DNA from: Salvia splendens
Lineage: Eukaryota; Streptophyta; Magnoliopsida; Lamiales; Lamiaceae
Assembly: GCF_004379255.2 (NCBI RefSeq)
Contig: NC_056047.1
Span: forward strand, 32,831,855 to 32,895,854
Length of the DNA: 64,000 nt
Reading direction: 5' to 3'
Every line of letters starts with the position of its first letter. Positions within the stretch are counted from its first letter, which is position 1. The notes under the pieces were generated by a model, which saw only the letters and a program-made list of their open reading frames with translations, was not told the DNA's origin and ran no database searches. This document shows, piece by piece, positions 34,933-45,508 of this stretch. A program made the translations under genes and the position numbers.

Positions 34933-34935
34933 CTC

Positions 34936-36604
34936 TGTCACGACCGCCCTTACTAAGGATAGTAAAGACGGGGAACTCGCGACTAGGGGAGGAACTAAGA
35001 AGCGGGAAAGAAATGGGGGAAGCAATATTAGGACAACATTTAATATGAAAACTCAATTAACTTCCAAAAGAAATATTTTAGTCTATCGAATAGTTAAGCA
35101 GCGGATTAATGTCTCAAGGTAATTAATGTCATAACATAGTATGGGAAAAAAATGGAAGACTTTTAGAAAGAAAGCAATTTCAAACAAGGCAGCGGAAATC
35201 AAGTATCATGAGAGAGTCATAGGATGACGCCCATGTACAAAGACACGACGCATCCGGGAAATCTTAATATACTCAATGGGCTCATGTCGAAAACATTTGA
35301 TAAAAGTTATGTCATCCATACCATAGTGAACTCGAGTTTTACATTTAGAAGAGAAATATCATCGAGTATCACAAAAACAGTTTCATAGTCTGGCCAGACA
35401 AAACAATCTCCCCACTTTCTCAACAATCAATCATTCACATCCTCATACCATAGTGCGACGAAAGTGTGGCCACACTATTCACCCACAAGACCGGCAGACT
35501 AGCAAGGATGGCTCACGATCCCACCAGTGTACATAGCCTGATAGGGTTTGCGGCCCTACTCAAACCCAAATTCGTTTAACACAGCCCTATAGCCTAACGG
35601 AGCAAGCTCAAACGAACTAGGCATCAGGCAACAATCTCAACATCAAAACAATCATGGCATGACATAAAACTTTAAACCACCCTTATAACACCGTATCATA
35701 CTTTTGAAAGCGTAAAAGAGTTTAGTAAAAGAAAGCCCACCTCACTTGCTTATACAACACAATTCACAACTTTAATGCAACCCTTGCTCTTTGTACCCAT
35801 GTACGCACAACAACCCTTGTCAACACCATAACACAATCAGTTTTGCATCAACACATTTATCATGCATGCCCTATCGTTCCTTTCATCGTTTTCTTATATT
35901 GCCCATCCCAAACGTTCACCAACATAAACGAAACGAACACTCTAGCATACATAAACGTGCAACACATAACCACATCATAGGATACGTTCCTTATTCACAC
36001 ATGTATCATGTAATGCATTCAAAGCTTGTCAACAAAGCTTATTTCAACAAAACTAGAATCTGGCAAAATAGCGCAGTATTTTTGTAAAAATCATTAAAAT
36101 TCCATCCGATCTCATATGAAGCTAAAGTTTGGTCACCACACAGTAGACACATAAAGGTTTGTCCATTTAAAATTCCACACCAAAATCATATCTTTTGATT
36201 AGTCAAAACAAAAACGAAACTCACTGGACGAAACACAATTTCTGGCAGGACTGCGCAGTTAAATTGAAAAATTTGATATAAATTCGTCCGTCATCAATTG
36301 AAGCTGAAATTTTGACACAAAACAGAAGACATCTGAAACTTCATGTCGAAAATAAGATCGTTTGATTGGTCAAAAACTCGTCGGAACCTACTGTCCAAAC
36401 ACAACAGTTTTCATGCTCAACATTCACAAACCCTAGTTTGTCTATCATACATTCACACACACATATTCATGCTTCCAACACATAGTCATGCTTCAAAAAC
36501 GAGATTACAACCATGTTTTCCTATTCGCACATAACATTCACAATTATTCATCCACACACTCACACATGTACATACACGCGCGCACACACAACCATTCATG
36601 TGCA
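34936..36604 (-). repeat. Gypsy 5' LTR, left part
   Basis: Begins TGTCACGACCGCCC on the plus strand (the 3' end of the LTR on the minus strand) and runs to 36604, where Copia-A is inserted. Continues at 45509. With the Copia element removed, the LTR is about 2.9 kb. GTGCA at 36600-36604 is one copy of the Copia-A target duplication. AC-rich microsatellite-like sequence lies at 36530-36600. Confidence 0.85.
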
Positions 36605-38066
36605 TAAAGGGGCTGGCAGCGGAAGCGTGCGATCAAAACGGATCACATGAATTTGATCTATTTAGCAGATTATTTAGACAAAATCTATTCGCTTAATTAT
36701 CACATGTATCATGCTCATAACTTGAATTAAAACATGCTTTAGCACATAAAATCCCTAAAACATGCTTACTACGGAATTAGCCAATTTACCTTGTTGATTC
36801 AATCAAGAATCGATGATGGCTTGCTCCGTCTCCACGTGAAGATCTTCAATACAAGACCTCGGATCTTCTGACTGGTGTCCCGGACTATACGCTGATATTT
36901 GTGTGGGAAAATATCACCAACGTACTAGGACTCGAATAATGGAAGACAGAACTCAGCTCACGGAGGAGGCACAAATTTCGAGCTCTCTCTTTAGAGGGGG
37001 ACGAAAATTTTGATAATAAATTGTTATGTTTTCTGTCTCCTTTATTCTCCTATTTATATAAGTCACATATTGGGCCCAATCAGGGATCTAAGGAAGAATT
37101 TGGAACAGGCCTCACCCAATTAGCTTTTTACTAATTAAATTGAACCCACAATTTAATATAAGCTTATATTGGAATATTACGAGCAGCCACTACAGAAGTA
37201 ATATTGCACTGCCTTCCAAATCCGAAATTACAAGTATTCCGGGTTTCCTTTAATTGCATTTGATTCATTTCCCGCGCTTAAGATGGAAACATCCATTAAT
37301 TAATTAATGCCTGCTATAGACTTAATTAATTAACATATTTCGAATTCCAAGAGTGGACTTAGCAAGAAACTCTTATTTATTATTCATAGAGTAATCAAAC
37401 TCCAACTAGCTAGGTTCCGAATAATAAAACCTCGTTTCGAGCTCCTCTTGTGGATGTTATCAAACGAGACTCTCCTCGCGCACGTTTCAACTTAATAGCA
37501 ATCCTAGCACTTCCAGATAATGATCACCACTACCCAATATACCTGGATCGTTGGGTTACGTAAAACCCGCACCTTTGGTAAGTCAAAGTAGTGGATCCTC
37601 AATATCGTATGCTCAATGCTAACGTACATTGATTAAGAAATTAATTTTCTAGACCTCGTCTTTCAGTAGATAGCATAAAGACTCGTCTTGCTGTTAGATC
37701 CATTCAGTGCTATACCACACCAACGTCATCTTATTTTATTAAGGTTTAGAAATAATCGGACTGACATTGCAACCTTTCGCGATAGGTAGTCTAGGCCTAT
37801 CTTGGTTGTGAAATTCTTATTTTTCTTTGTTTAGAACTGACCGTGTTACCTTAAATTGGACGACGCCCACAACCGGTCTACTAAAACAAAGACTTAGACT
37901 TTGTTACGTTTGCTCATACATTTAAATATGTAATAAACAACCATTAAATGTAAAACATAACAACATTATGACAAAAATAATCTGTTGCATTTATTGGAAA
38001 ATAACCATTAGAGTTTTCAGTATCCAATCGCTCGAAAGGTGATTTCTAGTATACAAAACCCTAACA
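36605..38066 (-). repeat. Copia-A 3' LTR
   Basis: 1,462 bp. On the minus strand it starts TGTTAGGGTTTTGTATACT and ends CCAGCCCCTTTA, the last dinucleotide being decayed from CA (Copia-B keeps it). A minus-strand TATATAAATAG TATA box is at about 37050-37060. Confidence 0.95.
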
Positions 38067-38170
38067 ATCTCCCACTTATACTCAAAACAGCTTTTGAGTA
38101 TACAAAATAGTAGTGCACAGGTCTAAATTTCTCCCACTTATACTGAAAGCGAGTTGAGGTCTTGAATGAG
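38067..38170 (-). other. Copia-A polypurine tract and duplicated PPT-like site
   Basis: Next to the 3' LTR the minus strand reads TATAAGTGGGAGAT, a typical Ty1/copia PPT. A second TATAAGTGGGAGAA occurs about 64 bp upstream (38131-38146), in a short imperfect duplication that also carries GAGTATAC/CAGTATA-like sequence. In Copia-B the upstream copy is weakened to TATAAGTGTGAGA and the main PPT to TAAGTGGAAGAT. Confidence 0.7.
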
Positions 38171-39640
38171 TCAAACTCCCATCCCTTCAACGTGGCACTC
38201 GAACGGTTTTACCGCCAAAGTCTTTGTAAAAGGATCTGCCAGGTTGTTCTCTGACGCAATCTTGACCACTTTTATGTCTCCTCTCTGCACTATTATGTGT
38301 TTGCTCGCTTTGTGAGCTCTTGGTTCTTTCGAGTTTGGCACAGCACCAAAATTGTCACAATAAATGGTGATGCTCTTGGGCATATTCGAAACCACACCTA
38401 AATCCAAAAGGAAGTTCTTGGACCATACAACCTCTTTTGCAGCCTCCGAAGCGGCCACATACTCGGCTTCCATGGTCGAGTCCGCGATGCATTTCTGCTT
38501 CACACTCTTCCAAATTACGGCTCCACCTCCTAAGGTGAACACATATCCTGAAGTAGATTTTCTCGAGTCCTGATCAGCTTGAAAGTCTGAGTCAGTATAT
38601 CCCAAAGGACAGAGCTCGGCTGTATTGTAAACTAGAGCATAGTCCTTAGTCCGTTTAAGGTACTTGAGTATGTTCTTTACGGCAGTCCAATGTCCTTGGC
38701 CCGGATTCGACTGATATCTTGCCACCATGCCAACAGCAAAGCAAATATCTGGTCTAGTACAAAGCATAGCATACATGAAACTTCCAACTGCCAAAGCGTA
38801 TGGAATCCTTCTCATTGCTTGTATCTCAGACGGCGTTTTAAGGCACATCCCTTGAGATAAATGGATGCCATGTCTAAAAGGTAAGAAACCTTTCTTGGCG
38901 TCCTGCATGCTAAAACGACTAAGTACTGTTTCGATGTAAGATTCTTGAGATAAGCACAACATCTTCTTCTCTCGATTCCGAAGAACCTTGATCCCGAGGA
39001 TGTGTCCCTCGTCTCCCATATCCTTCATCTCGAACTGGTTTGATAACCATGTTCGAACTGATGACAACATCTTTTTATTATTTCCAATTAGAAGAATGTC
39101 ATCTACATATAAAACTAAGAACACCACATTCCCCTTATCAACTTTCTTATACACGCAGCTCACACTTGGGCACTTTTCGAATCCAAACTTGCAAACAGTT
39201 TGATAGAAACATTGGTTCCACCATCTGGATGTTTGCTTGAGGCCATAAATGGCCTTCTTAAGCTTCCAAACCATGTGTTCTTTGCCCTTTATGGCATATT
39301 CTTCGGGTTGTTCCATGTAGATGGTCTCCTCAAGATTGTCGTTTAGAAACGCAGTCTTAACGTCCATCTGCCATACATCCCAATCCATATAAGCTGCAAT
39401 AGACAACAGTATCCGGATCGATTTGAGCATGGCCACTGGGGAGAAGGTCTCATTATAATCGATGCCTTCCTTTTGGGTATACCCCTTGGCCACTAGTCTT
39501 GCTTTGAAGACTTTAACTCGTCCATCGGGTCCACATTTATGTTTATATATCCACTTGCTCCCAATGGCAGTACAACCTTCGGGTAGGACGGACAAATCGT
39601 AGACGTCTTTGTCTATCATAGATTGTAGTTCCGAATCCAT
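38171..39640 (-). CDS. Copia-A reverse transcriptase-RNase H
   Basis: 489 open codons, starting at MDSELQSMIDKDVYDL. RT boxes in order: GSKWIYKHKCGPDGRV, KARLVAKGYTQKEGIDY, ETFSPVA, the QMDVKTAFLNDNLEE box, and catalytic LYVDDILLIG. RNase H follows with YTDSDFQADQDSRKSTSGY, the EAEYVAASEA box and HKASKH. Compared with Copia-B, nine codons after KHI (the RKYHIIRD segment) are deleted in frame. The ATG is not the native start: homologous sequence continues upstream in this frame, while integrase is in another frame. Confidence 0.9.
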   Translation of the reverse strand: MDSELQSMIDKDVYDLSVLPEGCTAIGSKWIYKHKCGPDGRVKVFKARLVAKGYTQKEGIDYNETFSPVAMLKSIRILLSIAAYMDWDVWQMDVKTAFLNDNLEETIYMEQPEEYAIKGKEHMVWKLKKAIYGLKQTSRWWNQCFYQTVCKFGFEKCPSVSCVYKKVDKGNVVFLVLYVDDILLIGNNKKMLSSVRTWLSNQFEMKDMGDEGHILGIKVLRNREKKMLCLSQESYIETVLSRFSMQDAKKGFLPFRHGIHLSQGMCLKTPSEIQAMRRIPYALAVGSFMYAMLCTRPDICFAVGMVARYQSNPGQGHWTAVKNILKYLKRTKDYALVYNTAELCPLGYTDSDFQADQDSRKSTSGYVFTLGGGAVIWKSVKQKCIADSTMEAEYVAASEAAKEVVWSKNFLLDLGVVSNMPKSITIYCDNFGAVPNSKEPRAHKASKHIIVQRGDIKVVKIASENNLADPFTKTLAVKPFECHVEGMGV

Positions 39641-39645
39641 TGCTT

Positions 39646-41230
39646 TTACCCATTCGCAATGATCGACATCTGCGCCTCCGCAAAGTTCCAGGGATCTAAT
39701 ACATTGATGTCCGAGGAGTGATCTATAGATTCTCCCAAACCAATGTATCTGTCGGGCTCATGTGAGACCCTCCCACTGCGGCGCGGCACTACAATATTTT
39801 GAGTAGAAGTTGAAGTTTCGAGAATTATTTGTACACTTGGTACTTGTTCTTGGTTAATGGAACTTGTGACAGAAGTTAGCTCATCAAGAGCCACTTCACT
39901 GCTGGGTTTATGATTCATTACATAGTCTTCCTCTAAGAATGTCGCGTGAGTGCTCACAATGACTTTCTTATCTCTGAGACTAAAGAATTCATAACCTTTC
40001 GTTCCTTTGGGGTATCCTATAAACAAACATACCTCCGTCCTAGATCCTAGCTTAGTTGGATCCTTTTCCAATACATGAGCCGGGCAACCCCAAACCTTGA
40101 GATGTGCTAGATTAGGCTTACGCCCAGTCCACAACTCATATGGAGTTGTAGGTACGGATTTTGATGGTAAATTGTTTAAAATGTGACTTGCGGAAAGCAA
40201 GGCATGTCCCCAAAACGAAATAGGCAGACGTGCATAACTCATCATCGATCCAACCATGTTTAATAAGGTCATGTTCCTTCTTTCAGCCACGCCGTTCTGC
40301 TGGGGCGTGCCCGGCGCAGTCAGTTGGGATTGAATTCCCACTTCGATAAGTAGTCCAAAAATTCGGCACTGAGGTATTCGCCTCCACGATCAGATCGTAG
40401 GCATTTGATATTCTTCCCATGATACTTCTCCACAAGAGTCTTAAAGTCTTTAAACTTGTCAAAAGACTCTGACTTGTGACGCATCAAGTAGACATATCCA
40501 ATTTTCGAGAAGTCATCAATAAATGTGATGAAGTATCAAAAACCACCTCTTGCCTCAGTTGACATTGGTGCACATACATCGGAATGAACGAGCTCAAGTA
40601 CTTCCTTGGCCCTATTGCCCTTAGCCTTAAAAGGCCTCTTGGTCATCTTTCCTTCTAAGCATGACTCACACTTATGAATAGGTTCCTCCTCTAGACCTTT
40701 GATAAGATCTTGTTGAACAAGAGAATGGATCCTCCTTTCATTGGCATGACCAAGTCTAAGGTGCCACAAGTACGTTTCGTTCATTGAACTTGAAGGTTCC
40801 TTTCGTTTCTTTGAAATTTTCGATGTTGTATTGAGTTCTGATTTGCGATTTTTAAACTGTGTAGAAGTGATTGTGTACAAATTGATTTCCATGATACCAC
40901 GACAGATATAAGAAACATCTTTCTTAATAATGCAGTTGTCATTAAAAGAAATCGAATATCCATCATAAACCAATTTAGAAACTGAAATTAAATTTCTTCT
41001 AAAAGAAGGTATCAACAAAACATTCTTCAAAATCAAAAATCTATCACTACTAAAACGCAAATAAATGTCTCCCACTGCAACGGCTGCCACTTTGGTAGCG
41101 TCGCCCAGCTGGACTTCGATCTCACGATCATGTAGCCGTCTTGTCACCTGCATTAAGTCAGGATCAAAACAAATATGATCAGTGGCTCATGTGTCAATAA
41201 CTCAAGTGCAAATTGATGTCGAAGTTAAAC
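39646..41230 (-). pseudogene. Copia-A protease-integrase, broken
   Basis: The protease region (about 41230-41154) contains two stops in place of the active-site block seen as VIDIGATDHIC in Copia-B. The frame 41153-40536 covers the GAG-pre-integrase H-H-C-C finger (WHLRLGH to CESC) and the first catalytic D (HSDVCAPM). It ends at a TGA (Arg codon CGA in Copia-B). A 1-bp deletion near 40344 shifts frame, and 40341-39646 then carries the E block (NGVAERRN), the LWTGRKPNLAHLKVWG region and the C-terminal end. The middle RSD block lies in the shifted part. Confidence 0.85.
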
Positions 41231-41249
41231 AAGACTCGACAACTAGAGC

Positions 41250-42062
41250 CTAGTGCATACCTGTAGCCTTGCCCCGTTTAGGACAGTCTGGCTTCCAATG
41301 CCCCTTCTCTCCACACTTGAAACACTTCCCCGTGGGCTTCTTGTTAGCCCTCTTCTTCTTTCCCTTAGCTATCTTGGCCGGTCCTGAGTTCGGTGCCTGC
41401 CTTTTTCCTTTGCTAGGCTTTAAGCTAGAGGAACGAGGCGCCGAAATCATCATGGTCGTCTTAGCCTGGACCATAAGGTCCTCTACCGACTGAAGTTCAT
41501 TCAACAGCTCTGCCAAGGTGTAATTCCTTTTGTTCATCTCGAAGTTGAGCTTGAACTGTTGGAAGCTAGGGGGAAGACTTTGAAGGATGATAGTCACCTG
41601 GGACTCCGGATCGATCGTCCCTCCCAAGACCTCAATTTGGTTGAGGTGGCCCATCATCTCGAGGACGTGGTCCCTCACAGACGAGCCTTCCTTCATTGTC
41701 TTCGACATGATACTCCGAAAGGCTTGAGACTTAGCCGTTCGATTCTGAGTACCAAAAAGATTCTTGAGATTCTGCATAATCTCGGCGGCAGTTTCCATAG
41801 CAGAATGCTGATGCTTGAGTACTGATGACATAGATGCCAACATGTAGCACTTAGCCATCTCATTCGCCTTATGCCACCGTCTATGTGCATCTCTGACTCC
41901 TGCTGCAGCGTTAGCCGCCGGTACTGGAGGTCGCGGGGTGGTGAGCACAAAGATTTACTCATCTGCTATGAGAACGATGTCCAAATTTTGTTTCCATTCT
42001 ATGTAATTTTGGCCCTCGAGTTTATTTTCTTTGAGAATTGCAGAAAGATGATTGAACGACAT
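41250..42062 (-). pseudogene. Copia-A gag with a premature stop
   Basis: Gag starts MSFN at 42062 by alignment with Copia-B (59673). Codon 36, a Tyr in Copia-B, is TAA at 41957-41955. The rest (41948-41250) is open: the UBN2-type capsid region (KCYMLASMSSVLKHQ to VEDLMVQAK), a basic stretch, and an intact CCHC knuckle CFKCGEKGHWKPDC. Gag forms the particle and binds RNA; this copy would make only a 35-residue peptide. Confidence 0.85.
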
Positions 42063-44026
42063 ATTGACGATTTGGATTGCACTGCAAAACAGAGTATTTT
42101 ACTATTGTCATAAACTTATGTAAGAAGTTTGATTAGATTAAACTTTTCAAAATCTTACAACTGTAAAATTAAAATTTTGTACCCTCCAGAGGAAGTCAAT
42201 ACGCATTAAAATCTTACAGTTTTACTGGTCACAACACCGACGAATAGTCCAGAGACCACAGAGTGGCATGGCCGCCAAATGTTGCCTAAGCAAGACCATC
42301 TCTTTAGCATTACAGAGTCTTGTTTCTACAACACACTCCCATAACAATGCTTATGTGCTGCTAACAAGATCAAGTTATCTCATAAATTCTGTGTGAACTT
42401 CTGAATCTCGTAGTTTCTTAGGATTATTGTCCCCACAGAGCAGGTGGCGATAATATTGGAAACCACATTCTAGTTCATACTATTTATATTTGAGAAGTCC
42501 GCCCTCATGAACTTGCTATTTTCTTAGGATTATTGTCCCACAGAGCAGGTGGCGATAATATTAGAAAAAGGCTTCATAAATTGCAGATCAATTGATGGAG
42601 ACCATATACAAACGTTGAGTTCGTAATTATAGCTTAGATATTTCGGTTATGGTTTTTCTTTAATTATCCTTAGTTTTAGGGCAGAGAAAGACTTGGTCAA
42701 ATTCTGTTGGTATTTAATCTACTGGATAATTAAATCTTTTATTAATTGGTATCTTCCTTTAGGGAATAATTATTCAAGAATATAATTCTTATTCATGTCT
42801 ACTATAAGATTTGACTAAAATAAATGAATTATTTAATAATTAATAAGACATGAAAAAGTAAATTCAAATTAATTCCATGTTCAAGATTAGGAAGAGATAT
42901 TTCATTATTTAATGTATTCATACATATCTATCCTTTTTAGGATCTTAGATATATAAATATTAGGAAACTATTAAATTATTCTTATCCATATCATCTAGGA
43001 ATCAAAATATTATTATTTATTTCCATAGATATAGAAAATAATAAAAATATTCCTTAAATCTAGATAAATATTAGGAAACTATTAAATTATTCTCATCTAT
43101 ATCATCTAGGAATAAAATAATATTATTTATTTCCATAGATATAGATAATAATAAAAATATTCCTAAAATCTAGGTAAATCTTCCAAAAAGATTTTATTTC
43201 CATTAAATAATAATATTTTAATGATATCTTTTAATAAAATAATTAAATAATCATTAAAATAATCTTTCATCGTTATCTCATCGTACGAGGTTCGCACGAA
43301 CGATGAACGACGAAAATTCGACGAGTTCTTCATCGGACCACGACGCACGAAGCGTCTCGGCCACCAGCGCGCAGATGGCGCGCCAGCGTCTCGGCCAACG
43401 GCTCGTCGGGTGTCGCCAGCGTCTCGGCCAGGAGCGTGCGCGGAGGCGCGGCTCCTTTCGGCCAGCGGCGAGCACCCGTCACGGCGTCTCGGCTCGTCGG
43501 GTGCCGACGCTTCTCGGCCAGGCGCGCACGCGGCGGCGTGCGCCTCTCGGCCAGCATCTCGGCGCCCGTCTCGGACATCCGAGCCGTCGGGTGGCGCGAG
43601 CTCTCGGACAACGGCGGGCATGGTGGCGCGCCCGCTCTCGGCCAGCTCCAACCTTCCACCTAGGGTTCGGCCTGGCATCTCGGCACCTCGACACGTTCTC
43701 GGTTGAACTGCCGTGCCGCTCCATCACCCGCGTCGACCTCGACCCTGGTTCCGTCTGGTGCATGTGGTCTCGGCCGGCGGCGCGCACGAGTCGTACTCGT
43801 CTGCGCGTCGCCCCGTGATCACGGCTCCCGGCTCCCACTGTCTCGACATCCCTACCTCGATCGTACGTGGTGCATTCGAGCAATTCAAGTTCTTTGATTC
43901 GATAGTTCTTGAGTTCATCATGCATAAAATTAAACAAAAACACCAAGAACATGCTTCGCAATCAAATAACACATGCATACATGAATTTCGCGAAATTTAA
44001 ATCCAAATAATCAAAGCCAAAGACTG
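42063..44026 (-). other. Copia-A long leader with tandem repeats and CpG-rich block
   Basis: Nearly 2 kb between PBS and gag, unusually long. It contains (a) a 106-bp-period duplication of a TTCTTAGGATTATTGTCC unit (42415-42457, 42521-42562); (b) an AT-rich tandem repeat with 111-bp period (42963-43073, 43074-43182); (c) a CpG-rich block 43262-43870 made of degenerate TCTCGGCCAGCG-type repeats; (d) an AT-rich stretch up to the PBS. Copia-B has the same arrangement at 59674-61640. Confidence 0.7.
43163..43678 (-). CDS. Copia-A leader ORF, unknown
   Basis: 171 codons on the element's sense strand upstream of gag. The first two thirds are Arg/Ala/Pro-rich, encoded by the CpG-rich repeat. The last about 55 residues (SSFVRTSYDEITMK onward, ending in RF) are hydrophobic and Lys-rich, with FNGNKIFL near the end. 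Copia-B has a 186-codon counterpart (61342-60782) with the same C-terminus and mostly conservative changes (D/N, D/E, E/D, P/S). No known domain is recognised. The GC-rich block is open in several frames, so coding is uncertain. Confidence 0.3.
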   Translation of the reverse strand: MPGRTLGGRLELAESGRATMPAVVRELAPPDGSDVRDGRRDAGREAHAAACAPGREASAPDEPRRRDGCSPLAERSRASAHAPGRDAGDTRRAVGRDAGAPSARWWPRRFVRRGPMKNSSNFRRSSFVRTSYDEITMKDYFNDYLIILLKDIIKILLFNGNKIFLEDLPRF

Positions 44027-44038
44027 GCTCTGATACCA
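44027..44038 (-). other. Copia-A primer binding site
   Basis: The minus strand reads TGGTATCAGAGC, complementary to initiator tRNA-Met, two bases after the 5' LTR end. It sets the element's orientation and the LTR border. Confidence 0.9.
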
Positions 44039-44040
44039 AC

Positions 44041-45503
44041 TAAAGGGGCTGGCAGCGGAAGCGTGCGATCAAAACGGATCACATGAATTTGATCTATTTA
44101 GCAGATTATTTAGACAAAATCTATTCGTGTAAGTATCACATGTATCATGCTCATAACTTGAAATAAAACATGCTTTAGCACATAAAATCCCTAAAACATG
44201 CTTACTACGGAATTAGCCAATTTACCTTGTTGATTCAATCAAGAATCGATGATGGCTTGCTCCGTCTCCACGTGAAGATCTTCAATACAAGACCTCGAAT
44301 CTTCTGACTGGTGTCCCGGACTATACGCTGATATTTGTGTGGGCAAATCTCACCAACGTACTAGGACTCGAATAATGGAAGACAGAACTCAGCTCACGGA
44401 GGAGGCACAAATTTTGAGCTCTGTCTTTAGAGGGGGACGAAAATTTTGATAATAAATTGTTATGTTTTCTGTCTCCTTTATTCTCCTATTTATATAAGTC
44501 ACATATTGGGCCCAGTCAGGGATCTAAGGAAGAATTTGGAACAGGCCTCACCCAATTAGCTTTTTACTAATTAAATTGAACCCACAATTTAATATAAGCT
44601 TATATTGGAATATTACGAGCAGTCACTACAGAAGTAATATTGCACTGCCTTCCAAATCCGAAATTACAAGTATTCCGGGTTTCCTTTAATTGCATTTGAT
44701 TCATTTCCCGCGCTTAAGATGGAAACATCCATTAATTAATTAATGTCTGCAATAGACTTAATTAATTAACATATTTCGAATTCCAAGAGTGGACTTAGCA
44801 AGAAACTCTTATTTATTATTCATAGAGTAATCAAACTCCAACTAGCTAGGTTCCGAATAATAAAACCTCGTTTCGAGCTCCTCTTGTGGATGTTATCAAA
44901 CGAGACTCTCCTCGCGCACGTTTCAACATAATAGCAATCCTAGAACCTCTAGATAATGATCACCACTACCCAATATATCTGGATCGTTGGGTTACAAAAA
45001 AACCGCACCTTTGGTAAGTCAAAGTAGTGGATCCTCAATATCGTATGCTCAATGCTAACGTACATTGATTAAGAAATTAATTTTCAAGACCTCGTCTTTC
45101 AGTAGATGGCATAAAGACTCGTCTTGCTGTTAGATCCATTCAGTGCTATACCACACCAACGTCATCTTATTTCAATAAGGTTTAGAAATAATCGGACTGA
45201 CATTGCAACCTTTCGCGATAGGTAGTCTAGGCCTATCTAGGTTGTGAAATTCTGATTTTTCTTTGTTTAGAACTGACCATGTTACCTTAAATTGGACGAC
45301 GCCCACAACCGGTCTACTAAAACAAAGACTTAGACTTTGTTACATTTGCTCATACATTTAAATATGTAATAAACAACCATTAAATGTAAAACATAACAAC
45401 ATTATGACAAAAATAATCTGTTGCATTTATTGGAAAATAACCATTAGAGTTTTACAGTATCCAATCACTCGAAAGGTGATTTCTAGTATACAAAACCCTA
45501 ACA
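44041..45503 (-). repeat. Copia-A 5' LTR
   Basis: 1,463 bp, ending on the plus strand in CCCTAACA, followed by GTGCA. Minus-strand TATA box TATATAAATAG at about 44487-44497, the likely element promoter. Differs from its partner 36605-38066 by roughly 2%, mostly single substitutions. Confidence 0.95.
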
Positions 45504-45508
45504 GTGCA

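Larger units (their letters stand above)
30867..34935 (-). mobile_element. Ty3/gypsy (Tekay-like) internal region, deleted
   Basis: Internal part of the element whose 5' LTR is 34936-36604 plus 45509-46742. From the LTR leftward on the minus strand it has a PBS (34932-34921), a long AT-rich leader, then directly the RT-RNase H part of pol, cut at 30867. Gag and protease are missing (junction near 32352), as are integrase, the PPT and the 3' LTR. RT boxes and the long LTR suggest a Tekay/Del-type chromovirus; the clade call is tentative. Confidence 0.75.
36605..45503 (-). mobile_element. Copia-A, full-length Ty1/copia retrotransposon
   Basis: 8,899 bp with LTRs 36605-38066 and 44041-45503 and a perfect target duplication GTGCA (36600-36604, 45504-45508) within a Gypsy LTR. 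Order on the minus strand: 5' LTR, PBS, 2 kb leader, gag, protease, integrase, RT, RNase H, PPT, 3' LTR, the Ty1/copia order. LTRs differ at roughly 2% of positions by eye. Private defects are a stop at gag codon 36, two stops in protease, and a stop plus a 1-bp frameshift in integrase. RT is open, with a 27-bp deletion in RNase H. Confidence 0.95.

Noticed and set aside
34177..36534. Plus-strand frames in the Gypsy leader and LTR
   Set aside because: Low-complexity AT/AC-rich translation in non-coding LTR, opposite to the element's sense strand.
43278..43961. Many overlapping open frames on both strands in the CpG-rich Copia leader
   Set aside because: High GC lowers stop frequency in all frames; only the sense frame with the conserved tail was kept, at low confidence.
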